This document shows, piece by piece, positions 16,354 through 25,552 of a stretch of 64,000 nucleotides of DNA. This stretch comes from JALOAP01 sp964632355 (GTDB lineage Bacteria > Chloroflexota > Dehalococcoidia > Tepidiformales > Tepidiformaceae): the NCBI GenBank assembly GCA_964632355.1, contig CAZWBW010000001.1:1-64000 (forward strand), read 5' to 3'. Below the pieces are notes generated by a model. That model had not been told where the DNA came from, did no database searches, and was given only the letters and a program-made list of their open reading frames with translations. The position numbers and the translations under genes are program-made. Numbering within the stretch: position 1 is the first letter of the stretch; every line of letters starts with the position of its first letter.

Positions 16354-16845
16354 ATGCCGCGCATGAAACCCGAAGACTTCGCCGAATTCGTCCAGCAACC
16401 CCATATTGGCGTCCTCGCGACACTGCGCTCGAACGGCGCCCCGTACACGGTCCCCGTGTGGTGGCTCTACCGCGACGACGGCATCTGGCTGACCGGGACG
16501 TACTCTCGGGTGTGGTGCAAGCAGCTCCTCCGCGACCCGCGAGCTTCCCTCTGCATCGAATCCGGCCCGCCCTTCACCGGCCACGTCGAATTCGACGGTA
16601 AGGCCGAACCGTTCGAACTGCCCGAGTTCGATATCTGGCCGATCTCACGGCTCCTCGCCGAAAAGTACGTCGGCCGCGGCGACCCGGCGAACGCCGACGC
16701 TGTGGAAGCCTTCGTCGCGAACATGAAGACTGAACCCCGTCTTCTCTTCCGCCTGGTACCCGAAGTCACGCGAGCTATCGATATGCGCGTCTACCGCGGG
16801 AAACGCGCCGACCGCGAGTACCAGGAACGGATGCGCGGTGGGTAG
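16354..16845 (+). CDS. Pyridoxamine 5'-phosphate oxidase-fold (PNPOx/F420-type) protein
   Basis: A 163-residue split-barrel flavin/F420-binding protein. HIGVLATLRSNGAPYTVPVW is the classic N-terminal strand pair of the family, followed by DDGIWLTGTYSR, LCIESGPPFTGHVEFDGKAE and LFRLVPEVTRAIDMRVYRG. It could be a deazaflavin-dependent reductase or an FMN-binding protein; the sequence does not decide. ATGs at 16345, 16354 and 16363 are all in frame without a clear ribosome site. It overlaps the HAD hydrolase by eight bases and is probably co-transcribed. Confidence 0.85.
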   Translation: MPRMKPEDFAEFVQQPHIGVLATLRSNGAPYTVPVWWLYRDDGIWLTGTYSRVWCKQLLRDPRASLCIESGPPFTGHVEFDGKAEPFELPEFDIWPISRLLAEKYVGRGDPANADAVEAFVANMKTEPRLLFRLVPEVTRAIDMRVYRGKRADREYQERMRGG

Positions 16846-17467
16846 TCCGCCGATCGAGGCCGTCGTTTTCGACCTCGGCGGTGTCCTTATCGACTGGAAT
16901 CCCCGCCACCTCTACCGCTCGATGTTCGAAGACGAAGCCGAGATGGAGGCCTTCCTCCGCGATGTCTGCTCGCCCGAATGGAACCTGGAGCAGGATCGCG
17001 GGAGGCCGTTCGCCGAAGCCATCGAGCTCCTCTCCGCCGAGTTCCCGGCGTACGCGACCCTCATCGCCGCCTATTTCGAGCGCTGGCCCGAGATGCTCCG
17101 CGGACCTATCGATGACACCGTCGAAATCCTGCGAGAACTGCGCGACGCCGGGCGTGTACGGCTCTTCGCGCTCACGAACTGGTCCGCCGAGACGTTCCAT
17201 CACGCCCTCGAGCGCTTCTCATTTCTCGAATGGTTCGATGGCATCGTGGTGTCCGGGCGCGAGGGGCTCGTGAAACCCGACCCCGCCATCTACCGGCTCC
17301 TCACCGATCGATACGGACTGGACCCGGGCCGTACGCTCTTCATCGACGACGTGGAGCGCAACGTCGAAGGTGCTCGCACCGCCGGCCTGCAGGCGATCCA
17401 CTTCGAATGTCCCGCCGCACTTCGCCGGGAACTTCAGGAACGCTGCCTGTTACCTAAGCGGCGGTAA
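16838..17467 (+). CDS. HAD-superfamily hydrolase (subfamily IA)
   Basis: A 209-residue phosphatase-type protein. Motif I is VVFDLGGVLIDW (nucleophile Asp), motif II FALTNWSAE, the Lys motif GLVKPDPAIYR and motif IV LFIDDVERNVEGAR. The cap of about 60 residues between motifs I and II places it with HAD-IA variant 3 (epoxide-hydrolase N-domain-like or haloacid dehalogenase-like). The GTG at 16838 lies inside the preceding gene, so translation is coupled. The substrate is unknown. Confidence 0.9.
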   Translation: MGSPPIEAVVFDLGGVLIDWNPRHLYRSMFEDEAEMEAFLRDVCSPEWNLEQDRGRPFAEAIELLSAEFPAYATLIAAYFERWPEMLRGPIDDTVEILRELRDAGRVRLFALTNWSAETFHHALERFSFLEWFDGIVVSGREGLVKPDPAIYRLLTDRYGLDPGRTLFIDDVERNVEGARTAGLQAIHFECPAALRRELQERCLLPKRR

Positions 17468-17550
17468 GGGCGCAATTCGTTGAGAAAGCACGTACCCTCC
17501 GATAGGATCCTTCGCATACTCTCGGTTGAGGGAATCTCTCACACGGAAGG

Positions 17551-17570
17551 CGTGCCCCATCCGGGGCACG
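17551..17570 (+). promoter_or_regulatory. Hairpin immediately before the GltD-like start codon
   Basis: CGTGCCCC and GGGGCACG form a perfect 8-bp stem with a four-base loop ATCC. The stem ends 10 bases before the ATG at 17581, and no Shine-Dalgarno lies between. It could be a translational control element or a protein-binding site. Confidence 0.5.
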
Positions 17571-17580
17571 ATTGCTCCTC

Positions 17581-19029
17581 ATGACGAACCAGGTCCGCCG
17601 CCGCCTTTCGATCAGCGTTCAGCCTGTTCCCAAGCAGGACCCCGAGGTCCGCAAACGGAACTTCGACGAAACCTACCTCGGCTTCGATCTGAACGCAGCA
17701 ATGATCGAAGCCTCGCGCTGCATCCAGTGTCCTTCGGCGCCCTGCCAGGAAGCCTGCCCCGTCGGGAACGACATTCCCGGCGCACTGGCGCTGCTCGAAC
17801 AGGGCGACATCGAGGGCGCAGCGAACAAATTCCGGGAGACCAGCAACCTTCCCGAGATGTGCGGCCGCCTCTGCCCGCAGGAAAAGCTCTGCGAGGGGGC
17901 GTGCGTCGTGGGGTTCGCCATCCGCCCGGGTGGCAAGAAAGAACCACCCGTGACGATCGGCAAGCTCGAAGCCTTCGTCACCGACTACCAGCGCCAGAAG
18001 CTCGGCGGGTACCCGCTGCCGAAGTACATGCCCGAGCCCACCGGCCGCAGTGTTGCGGTTATCGGTTCCGGCCCCGCCGGGCTCGCTGTGGCCGAACTGG
18101 TCGCGCTCAAGGGCCATGCCGTTACGGTGTACGAATTCTGGCCCGAGCCCGGTGGTGTCCTTGTCTACGGCATCCCCAACTTCAAGATGCGCAAGGAAAT
18201 CGTCGACGAGTACATCGCCAAGCTCGAAGCGCTCGGCGTGAAGTTCGTCTGCAACACCTACGTCGGCCGTGATGTCACTGTCGACCAGCTCTTCGCCGAC
18301 GGCTTCGATGCCGTGTTCCTTGGGACGGGCGCGGGCGTCGGCAACGAGATGCAGATCGAAGGTGAGGACCTCGAGGGCGTCTATACCGCCACCGAGTTCC
18401 TTGTCCGCGGTAACCTCCGTCCCGACCAGCTCCCCGAGCGTTATCGGGATCCCCTGCCGAAGCCAACGAACGTCGTGGTCATCGGTGGTGGCGATACCGC
18501 GATGGACTGTGTTCGTACGGCGGTTCGCCTCGGCGCCGAAAACGTCAGCTGCGTCTATCGCCGCACCGAAGCCGAGATGCTGGGCCGCGCCGAAGAGCGC
18601 AACAACGCCCGCGAAGAAGGCGTCAAATTCGAGATGCTGACCCTCCCGACTCGCATCATCGGGAACGACGAGGGCAGGGTTGTCGCGGTCGAATGCCAGC
18701 GGATGGAGCTCGGCGAACCCGATGAATCCGGCCGCCGCCGCCACATCCCCGTTCCGGGCAGCGAATTCACCATCCCGGCCGACACCGTCGCCATCGCGAT
18801 CGGCTACGGCGCCGACCCGCTGGTCCCACAGACCACCGAGGGGCTCAAAGCCGACCGCAAGGCGCTCCTCCAGGTCGACAAGAAGGGCCGCACCACCCGC
18901 CAGGGCGTCTTCGCCGGCGGCGACAACGTCAACGGCGCCGACCTTGTGGTCACGGCCATGGCCGACGGCCGGCGCGCCGCTGCCGCCATCCTCGAATACC
19001 TCGAGGAACTCCCTCCGAAGAAGGCGTAG
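17581..19029 (+). CDS. GltD/NfnL-type NADPH-dependent FAD/Fe-S oxidoreductase
   Basis: A 482-residue flavoprotein like the small subunit of glutamate synthase. The N-terminal half carries ligands for two 4Fe-4S clusters (RCIQCPSAPCQEACPVGNDI and MCGRLCPQEKLCEGACVVG). It then shows an FAD-binding motif (VIGSGPAGLAVAEL), an NADPH-binding motif (VVIGGGDTAMDCVRTAVR) and the C-terminal FAD segment (GVFAGGDNVNGADLVVTAM). Without a gltB partner next door, it could be a stand-alone NADPH oxidoreductase, an NfnL-like bifurcating subunit or a dihydropyrimidine dehydrogenase-type module. I chose the ATG at 17581. Confidence 0.9.
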   Translation: MTNQVRRRLSISVQPVPKQDPEVRKRNFDETYLGFDLNAAMIEASRCIQCPSAPCQEACPVGNDIPGALALLEQGDIEGAANKFRETSNLPEMCGRLCPQEKLCEGACVVGFAIRPGGKKEPPVTIGKLEAFVTDYQRQKLGGYPLPKYMPEPTGRSVAVIGSGPAGLAVAELVALKGHAVTVYEFWPEPGGVLVYGIPNFKMRKEIVDEYIAKLEALGVKFVCNTYVGRDVTVDQLFADGFDAVFLGTGAGVGNEMQIEGEDLEGVYTATEFLVRGNLRPDQLPERYRDPLPKPTNVVVIGGGDTAMDCVRTAVRLGAENVSCVYRRTEAEMLGRAEERNNAREEGVKFEMLTLPTRIIGNDEGRVVAVECQRMELGEPDESGRRRHIPVPGSEFTIPADTVAIAIGYGADPLVPQTTEGLKADRKALLQVDKKGRTTRQGVFAGGDNVNGADLVVTAMADGRRAAAAILEYLEELPPKKA

Positions 19030-19033
19030 CCAC

Positions 19034-19427
19034 CTACGCCTGTTCGGCGATTACTGCGTCGATCTCGACTTCGATGAGCATTTCGGGCGTCATCAGCCGG
19101 CGCGCTTCGACCATTGTCGACGCCGGCTTCACGTCCCGGAAAAAGTCACCGTGCGCTCGCGAGAACTCTTCCCACCGCGTGATGTCAGTGACGAACATGC
19201 GAGTGCGAATGACATCCTCGCGGCGCGCACCGGCGTCCCCGGAGCGCCTTCTCCGCCACTTCGAACGCCCGGTAGGCCTGCGCGTACGCGTCGGCTCCAC
19301 CGTGCACGGTTCCGTCTGGATTCGCGGCGGTCGTCCCGGCCACCGCGACAACGTTCCCGATGTGCACGGCGCGGGAATACCCGGCCAGCTCTTCCCACGG
19401 GCCTCCTGAGGCGATGTTCTGCCGCAT
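19034..19427 (-). pseudogene. RidA-family protein broken by a one-base insertion
   Basis: Two minus-strand frames together make one RidA (enamine/imine deaminase, YjgF) protein of about 130 residues. The first part is MRQNIASGGPWEELAGYSRA to FEVAEKAL. The second is REDVIRTRMFVTDITRWEEF to STMVEARRLMTPEMLIEVEI. They are joined at a run of four C on the plus strand (19237-19240). Deleting one base restores LRDAGARREDVI exactly. GGAGG precedes the ATG at 19427. A single homopolymer error near an assembly gap is the likeliest cause; true inactivation is the alternative. Confidence 0.9.
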
Positions 19428-19491
19428 CGCTGCCTCCTCCCGCAAACCTGACGCCTCCCCGGGGTGCTCACGCCGTGAGGCGATGGACCGC

Positions 19492-19497
19492 TATCAT
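19492..19497 (+). promoter_or_regulatory. -10-like hexamer before the alpha-galactosidase-like gene
   Basis: TATCAT ends 8 bp before the GTG start, and there is no Shine-Dalgarno. It belongs to the class of near-leaderless starts seen across the window. Confidence 0.3.
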
Positions 19498-19505
19498 CTT
19501 CTTCC

Positions 19506-21424
19506 GTGGATCCATCGCCAACTGCTCTGCCCTGGGGACTCGAACTCACGCCCGTGGGCTTGCCTGAAACCATCGCGCTGACGCAGCAATTCGACCCGCT
19601 CACGTCGCGCCTTGCGCTCACCCTTTCGAACCAGTCCGACGAGGCCTGGGAACCGCGTGAACTCCGCCTGCGCGCAACGCTCGACGTGCCCGCGGTCGAC
19701 GGCTTCACGTGGATCCAGGGCCGCTACATGCAGATGGACGCGCTCGTCCACCGGTTCGGCGGCGAACTTCCCGACGGCTATGACGGCCGCTACGCCCGCG
19801 AGCACGACGACCTGCGCACCTTCATCACACGCGAACTTCTCGCGCTCGCCCTCCCGGCGCGCGCAATGCCGGCATTCGTCGCCGGTTCACTCCGCCCCGA
19901 CGGGTTCTTCTTCGATGCGGCCATCGAACTCGACGCCGAAGAAACCGCCGTCGAGGCCATCGAGTTGGTCTTCGACCTGCGTGGCGCACTCGTCCCACCC
20001 GGCGAGGACCTCGAACTACCACCGGTGCTCATGCTCGAAGGGCGCGAGCTCTACCCGCTCATCGAACGCTACGCCGGCGAGGTTGCGCGCGAAATGCGCG
20101 CTCGCGTTCCCGAGCGGCCGCTTGCCGGCTGGTGCAGTTGGTATCAGTTCTACAACCGAGTCTCCGAAGCTGACGTGCTTCGCAACCNNNNNNNNNNGTC
20201 GACGATGGCTACCAGTCCGCGACCGGCGATTGGCTTACGCCGAACGACCGGTTCCCCTCCGGCATGAAGGAGCTCGCGACCCGCATCCGCGATGCCGGGT
20301 ACACGGCCGGGCTGTGGCTCGCGCCGCTCCTGCTCCACGAGGACTCGCAAACGCTTCGCGACCGCCCCGAGCTCGCACTTCGAACGCCCGGCGGCGATAC
20401 CTGGTACGTCGAAACCTGGCTCGGCCGCTGCGCCGTTCTCGACTGCACGAAACCCGAAGCCGAAGAGTGGCTGCGCGGCATCATCCGCACCGTCGTCCAC
20501 GAGTGGGGCTACCGCTATCTGAAACTCGATGCCCTCGCCTACGCCGCTGCCAATCCCGGCGACGTCCGCTACGCGCAGCCCGGCACCACCGCCCCTGCCC
20601 ACCTCCGCCGCGCGCTCGAAATCATTCGCGACGCCGCCGGCGACGATACCTTCCTCCTCGGCTGCACATGCCACTTCGGCCCGGCGATCGGGCTGGTCGA
20701 TGCGATGCGCGTGGGCGCCGACGTGAAGGAACTCTGGGCCGATGGGGCGACCCCGTCCGTTCGCCATGCCGTCCGCCTCTCGCTCATGCGCAACTGGATG
20801 CACGGCCGCTGGTGGGTGAACGACCCCGACTGCCTCATCGCTCGCGACACCGATACATCGCTCACCGAGCCAGAGGTGCGGTTTCTCGCGACCGGTATCG
20901 CCCTGAGCGGCGGCATGGTCGTCTCCGGCGACGACCTCGCGAAGCTTTCTCCCGGGCGCCGTGACCTCACGCTCGCGCTCCTCCCGCCTTCGGGCGTGGC
21001 CGCAGTGCCGCTCGACCCTTCGGAGGCGCCGCTCCCGTCCGAGTGGCGCGTCGATCTGGGCGAAGGGCGCTTCCTCGTGGGCATCCTCAACGACGGCGAA
21101 AGCCCTCGCTGGTTCCTACGCGACGAACTTGTCTGGCCCGGCGAGGTCGCCTTCGACCCCTTCAACGGCCGCGTGTTGGGTATGGGCGACGTGCTGCTCC
21201 GTCCACACGAAGGCCGAGTGCTGCAGGTGACGGGCCGCGGGCTCACCCCGCGCGTCGTCGGCGACTCCGGCTCGTTGCTATATGGCCGGCTGTATCAGCG
21301 CCAGGTCAGCGGCCGTGTGCAGGTCGGGAACAACGACAGCCGGCCGCGCGTGGTCGCCATCGAAGCTCGCGGGCAGGTGTTCGAGGTAGACCTCGCGCCC
21401 GGCGAAAAGCGGTGGTTCGACTGA
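19506..21424 (+). CDS. Alpha-galactosidase-like glycoside hydrolase (GH36/melibiase), interrupted by an assembly gap
   Basis: Residues 1 to about 215 form an N-terminal beta-sandwich. A TIM barrel begins at AGWCSWYQFYNRVSEADVLR, just before the gap. After the gap the barrel resumes with VDDGYQSATGDW and continues through GLWLAPLLLHEDSQ and YRYLKLDALAYAAANPG, whose Asp is the expected nucleophile. RVGADVKELWADG and a beta-sandwich C-terminus follow. The frames on either side of the ten N differ, so the missing length must be 2 modulo 3. Comparison with family spacing suggests roughly 15-20 missing residues. Likely an alpha-galactosidase or related exo-glycosidase. No signal peptide, so intracellular. 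Confidence 0.8.
20188..20197. other. Assembly gap (10 N)
   Basis: A run of ten unknown bases inside the glycoside hydrolase. Ten is a placeholder rather than a measured length, because the coding frame does not continue across it. Confidence 0.95.
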
Positions 21425-21534
21425 TGCGTACCTGTCCGCGCTGTGGCACGAAGTTCGTCGGGCTCTGTCCGAAGTGTTACGACCTGCAGCTTCCGATGAC
21501 TTGTCGACCGACCGGTAAGGACAGTTGGGGATGA
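21424..21534 (+). CDS. Possible 36-residue zinc-ribbon peptide
   Basis: An ATG overlaps the TGA of the glycoside hydrolase (TGATG). It opens a 36-residue frame beginning MRTCPRCGTKFVGLCPKC, with two CxxC knuckles seven residues apart, the spacing of a rubredoxin-like zinc ribbon. The coupling and paired CxxC motifs favour a real peptide. The short length and lack of its own ribosome site argue for caution. Confidence 0.45.
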   Translation: MRTCPRCGTKFVGLCPKCYDLQLPMTCRPTGKDSWG

Positions 21535-21664
21535 CAGTTCATAGCTGTGCGATATTTCACAAACCCCGACGTTACGTGATAACATTTCGCGGGTTTCCCA
21601 AGTGTCCCCGCATCATCCCCGGGGCGACCCACGCCCCGGACAGCGCAGGAGGCGCAGCCACGGC

Positions 21665-22468
21665 GTGAACATCATCGTATGCGTTAAGCAGATCCCCGAC
21701 CCGGAAACGCCAGCTTCTTCGTTTAAGGTCGACGAGGCCGCGAAGAAGGTCATCCCGGCGCAGGGCATCGCCCCGGTCGTAAACCCCTACGACCCCCAGG
21801 CGACCGAAGCCGCCCTTCGCATCAAGGATGCCGTCGGTGGCGGCAAGGTCACCGTCATCTCCCTCGGCCCCGATAGCGCTCGCGATGCGATCAAGCACGC
21901 GCTTGCTATGGGCGCCGACGAAGGTGTCCTGCTGACCGACCCGGCGTTCGAAGATATCGACAACTTCCAGACGGCCCACGCGCTGGCCGCGGCCATCCAG
22001 AAAATCGGCGAATACGACCTGATTCTCATGGGCCGCGCCTCCGCCGACTGGGACATGGGTGTCGTCCCGCTCGGCGTTGGTTCCATCCTGGGCCTCCCTG
22101 TCGTCACCGTTGCGAAGGCCGTCGAGTCCGATGGCTCCAAGGTGACGGTGGAGCGCGTGCTCGACGACGGCTTCCAGAAGGTCGAAGCCGACCTTCCCGC
22201 GATCGTCACCGTCTCGAACGAGTTCGGCGAGCCCCGCTACCCGCAGCTTCGCCAGATCATGATGGCCGCCAAGAAGACCGTGCAGGTCTGGGGCGCCGCA
22301 GACCTTGGCCTTTCGCCCGACCAGTTCGGTCCCGCCAACAGCGTCATGCCGCTCGAGGCGCTCTACCAGCCCAAGGTCGAAGTCAACGTCGAGATCATCG
22401 AAGGCGATTCGCCCGAAGAGAAGGCCCGTGCCCTCGCCCAGAAGCTCCGGGCCGCGAAGCTGATTTAA
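21665..22468 (+). CDS. etfB: Electron transfer flavoprotein beta subunit
   Basis: A 267-residue ETF beta subunit. NIIVCVKQIPDPETP is the characteristic N-terminus, followed by NPYDPQATEAALRIKD, GADEGVLLTDPAFEDIDN, YDLILMGRASADWDMGVVPL and VEADLPAIVTVSNEFGEPRY. With EtfA it carries electrons from acyl-CoA dehydrogenases to the quinone pool or bifurcates them. The GTG at 21665 fits the family start; AGGAGG lies 12 bases upstream, rather far. It is 13 bp from etfA and co-transcribed. The menaquinone genes at 47427-49024 supply a plausible acceptor. Confidence 0.94.
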   Translation: MNIIVCVKQIPDPETPASSFKVDEAAKKVIPAQGIAPVVNPYDPQATEAALRIKDAVGGGKVTVISLGPDSARDAIKHALAMGADEGVLLTDPAFEDIDNFQTAHALAAAIQKIGEYDLILMGRASADWDMGVVPLGVGSILGLPVVTVAKAVESDGSKVTVERVLDDGFQKVEADLPAIVTVSNEFGEPRYPQLRQIMMAAKKTVQVWGAADLGLSPDQFGPANSVMPLEALYQPKVEVNVEIIEGDSPEEKARALAQKLRAAKLI

Positions 22469-22481
22469 GGAGCTGCCTCGA

Positions 22482-23441
22482 ATGCCTGGAATTCTTGTCA
22501 TCGCGGAAGTAAACAACGGCAGCCTCACCCCGGCCTCGTTCGAGCTCCTCGGCGCCGCTCGCCAGCTCGCAGACCAGGGCGGCGGCTCCGTCTCGGCCTT
22601 CGTCACCGGTGGCGAAGCCGAAGCCAAGGACCTCATCGCGCACGGCGCCGAGACCGTCTACACCTCGTCGGCCGACCCGGGCTCGCTCGCCGAAGTGCTG
22701 CTCCCGGCCGTCGATGCCGCGCTCGAGCAGTCGGGCGCCAATATCGTGCTCATGGCCCAGTCGAGCCTCGGCCGCGACCTCGGCCCGCTCCTCGCCTTCA
22801 AGCACAACACCGGCGTCGCGATGGACTCCACCGAGGTCAAGCTCGAGAACGGCCGCCTCCGCGCCACTCGCTCGGCCTACGGTGGTAACGCTCGCGCTGA
22901 GCACACCTGGAAGAGCGATCCGCAGATCGTCACCCTGAAGGCCAAGTCCTACGACCCGCTCGAGGCCGACGCCAGCCGCTCCGGCGACATCAAGTCCGTC
23001 GACGCCGCCGGCGAAGCCCGCATCCGTGTGCTTTCGACCGAGAAGGCCGAGACCACCGGCATCCGCCTCGAGGACGCACCGATCGTGGTCGCTGGTGGCC
23101 GCGGCCTGGGCGACCCCTCCGGCTTCAAGATGCTCGAGGAACTCGCCGCGACTCTGCCGTCGGCCGCAGTGGCCGCGTCCCGCGCCGCCTGCGACCTCGG
23201 CTGGTTCCCGCCGGCCTTCCAGGTCGGCCTCACCGGCAAGACGGTGTCGCCGAACCTCTACATCGCCGTCGCCATCAGCGGTGCCAGCCAGCACATGGCC
23301 GGCATGGCGGGCTCCAAGAACATCGTCTCGATCAACAAGGACCCCGACGCCAACATGGTCCGGGCCTCGAAGTTCGCCGTCATCGACGACTACAAGAAGA
23401 TCGTCCCGGCGCTGATCGAGGAGATTAAGAAGCTCGGCTAA
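22482..23441 (+). CDS. etfA: Electron transfer flavoprotein alpha subunit
   Basis: A 319-residue ETF alpha subunit. The N-terminal domain starts [20 protein letters not shown]. The C-terminal FAD domain has [40 protein letters not shown] and [20 protein letters not shown], giving the conserved FAD-binding Arg/Ser/His pattern. AAGGAG lies nine bases before the ATG. It ends at a strong hairpin terminator. Confidence 0.95.
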   Translation: MPGILVIAEVNNGSLTPASFELLGAARQLADQGGGSVSAFVTGGEAEAKDLIAHGAETVYTSSADPGSLAEVLLPAVDAALEQSGANIVLMAQSSLGRDLGPLLAFKHNTGVAMDSTEVKLENGRLRATRSAYGGNARAEHTWKSDPQIVTLKAKSYDPLEADASRSGDIKSVDAAGEARIRVLSTEKAETTGIRLEDAPIVVAGGRGLGDPSGFKMLEELAATLPSAAVAASRAACDLGWFPPAFQVGLTGKTVSPNLYIAVAISGASQHMAGMAGSKNIVSINKDPDANMVRASKFAVIDDYKKIVPALIEEIKKLG

Positions 23442-23462
23442 CGCCCCGCTTCGAACACAAAC

Positions 23463-23493
23463 AGACGGGGGCTGGTCTGACCAGCCCCCGTCT
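23463..23493. terminator. Strong bidirectional hairpin between etfA and the ABC exporter
   Basis: AGACGGGGGCTGGT (23463-23476) pairs perfectly with ACCAGCCCCCGTCT (23480-23493) around CTG, a 14-bp stem. There is little T-tract on either side. It lies between convergent transcription units. Confidence 0.75.
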
Positions 23494-23538
23494 CGTCGTT
23501 CCTGCTACACAGCCACACCGAACACGCCCCCCTGGTGA

Positions 23539-23589
23539 GCTGTCAGCGGTAGGCCGACGGCCTACAACCGAACGCCGATAGCCGACAGC
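23539..23589. repeat. Nested palindromic intergenic element
   Basis: Outer arms GCTGTC (23539-23544) and GACAGC (23584-23589) enclose a perfect 7-bp hairpin GTAGGCC-GAC-GGCCTAC (23549-23565). CCGATAGCCGA-like units follow. It looks like a small dispersed intergenic palindrome (REP/MITE-like), though only one copy is in the window. Confidence 0.45.
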
Positions 23590-23590
23590 C

Positions 23591-25552
23591 CTACTGGCCG
23601 CCCGCAGCCTGCGCCGAGAGGTGGTCGCCCCGCGCGCGCCGAGCGACCGCTTCGTCCTCGCCGAGCATGGCCTCCTCGCGTGCCGCCTGCTCCTGCTGGT
23701 ACGTCATGCGGTACAGGTTCGCGTACACGCCGTTCTTGGCCAGTAGCTCGTCGTGCGAGCCGATCTCCACAATGCGCCCCTGCTCGAGCACGACGATGCG
23801 GTCCGCCTCGCGGATCGTCGAAAGGCGGTGCGCGATTACGAACGACGTCCGGTTCTTCAGGAGCTCACGCAGCGCCCGCTGAATAACCACCTCGGTCTGT
23901 GTATCGACGTACGCGGTGGCCTCGTCGAGCACCAGGATGCGCGGCTGCGCGAGGATGGCCCGGGCGAAGCTGATCAGCTGCCGCTGGCCGATCGAGAGGT
24001 TCTGGCCCCGCTGCTGCAGCACCGTGTCGTACCCCTGTGGCAGGCGCATGATGAACTCGTGCGCCCCCACCGCCTTCGCGGCTTCCTCGATGGCCTCCTG
24101 CGTCGCGTCCGGCCGGCCATAGGCGATGTTCTCCCGGACCGTCCCGCTGAACAGGTACGGGTTCTGGAGCACCACCCCCATGTGCCGCGTCAGCGACCGC
24201 CGCTTGATGTCCCGGATGTCGTGACCATCGATCCGGATCGCACCGGCCGTGACTTCGTACCCGCGGCTGATGAGCGACGTGATCGTCGTCTTCCCGGCGC
24301 CCGTGTGGCCAACGAACGCGATGGTTTCGCCGGGTTCGACGTGCAGGTCGATGTCCCGCAGCACCGGGACCCCCTCGACGTACTCGAACGACACGTTGTC
24401 GAAATCCACGCGCCCCTCGATGTCTTCGAGCTCGATGGCGTCGGGCCGGTCCTGGATGCGCGGCACAGTGTCGAGCACCTGGAAGATGCGCTCCCCGCCG
24501 GCCATCGCCCGCTGCAGCATCGTGTACTGCATCACCAGGTCGCGCACAGGGTCGAAGAATCGCGTCACGTACAACGTGAACGACGTCAATACGAAGAACA
24601 GCTCGCCGGCGTTCACGTCGCCCGCGTGGAGCGCCCGCAGGCCACCGACGATGACGACCGCGGCCAGCGCAATCGCCGTTGCCAGTTCGATGACCGGCAT
24701 GATCGCCGCGCTGAGCATCGCTGCCCAGACGTTCGCCCGCCGGTTCTCCTGGTTCAGCTTGTCGAACCGCCGCGCGTTCTCGTCCTCGCGCGACATCGAC
24801 TGGATGGCTCGCACGCCCGAGACGTTTTCGGCCAGCGTCCCGTACAACTCGCTCACCTTCACGCGTACGTTGATGAACGCCTGGCGGGCGTGACGGGCCC
24901 ACCACGCCATGAGCAGCACCAGCGGGGGCACGATGGCGAATGTCACGAGCGCGAGCTGCCAGTCGACCAGCAGCAGCGTCACCACGACCACAGAAAGGCC
25001 GATGATGTCGGCCGCGAACGTCAGGGAGCCGCTCGTCAGGAGTTCCTGCATCACCGTCACGTCCGACGTCAGGCGGCTTATCATCCGGCCGACTTCCATC
25101 TCGTCGTAGAAGCTCAACGAGAGGCCCTGCATGTGGTCGTACATCTGCGTGCGCAGCTTCATCAGCAGGCGGTTCCCGATCCACGCCGTCGTGACCTGCT
25201 GGAGGTACTGCGCGCCCCAGCTCACGAGCGTCAGCACCACCATCACGCCGAGCAGGAGCCACACCTGGTCGGTGTTGTGTTCGACGCCTGCCTTCACCGC
25301 GAACGCGGCGACCACCGGGAGCAGGAAGCTCGTGGTCGCGAAGGTAACCATGCATGCGAACGCCAGCAGCGCTCGCCACTTGTACTCCGCCAGGTAGGGA
25401 ATCAGCCGGCGAACAACTTCGGCGTCGTAAACCTTTCCGAGTTCTTCGTCATCCCAGCCGTCGGCGTTGCGAACGCGCACCGGGCCGTGGCCCTGCCCGC
25501 CAAGGCCGGAGCTCCATCCGCCTGCACCAGCGCCACCACCCCAGAAGCCCAT
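23591..25552 (-). CDS. ABC exporter half-transporter, canonical Walker B, unusual signature
   Basis: A 653-residue membrane ABC half-transporter. A Gly-rich N-terminus leads to six membrane helices (ACMVTFATTSFLLPVVAAFA onward) and an ATPase domain. That domain has GHTGAGKTTITSL (Walker A), LSIGQRQLISFARA (signature with Ile for Gly) and ILVLDEATAYVDTQTE (Walker B with catalytic Glu). Its start overlaps the stop of the upstream half-transporter (TGATG). The pair should form a heterodimer of the TM287/288 or BmrCD type exporting drugs or lipids. Substrate unknown. Confidence 0.93.
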   Translation of the reverse strand: MGFWGGGAGAGGWSSGLGGQGHGPVRVRNADGWDDEELGKVYDAEVVRRLIPYLAEYKWRALLAFACMVTFATTSFLLPVVAAFAVKAGVEHNTDQVWLLLGVMVVLTLVSWGAQYLQQVTTAWIGNRLLMKLRTQMYDHMQGLSLSFYDEMEVGRMISRLTSDVTVMQELLTSGSLTFAADIIGLSVVVVTLLLVDWQLALVTFAIVPPLVLLMAWWARHARQAFINVRVKVSELYGTLAENVSGVRAIQSMSREDENARRFDKLNQENRRANVWAAMLSAAIMPVIELATAIALAAVVIVGGLRALHAGDVNAGELFFVLTSFTLYVTRFFDPVRDLVMQYTMLQRAMAGGERIFQVLDTVPRIQDRPDAIELEDIEGRVDFDNVSFEYVEGVPVLRDIDLHVEPGETIAFVGHTGAGKTTITSLISRGYEVTAGAIRIDGHDIRDIKRRSLTRHMGVVLQNPYLFSGTVRENIAYGRPDATQEAIEEAAKAVGAHEFIMRLPQGYDTVLQQRGQNLSIGQRQLISFARAILAQPRILVLDEATAYVDTQTEVVIQRALRELLKNRTSFVIAHRLSTIREADRIVVLEQGRIVEIGSHDELLAKNGVYANLYRMTYQQEQAAREEAMLGEDEAVARRARGDHLSAQAAGGQ

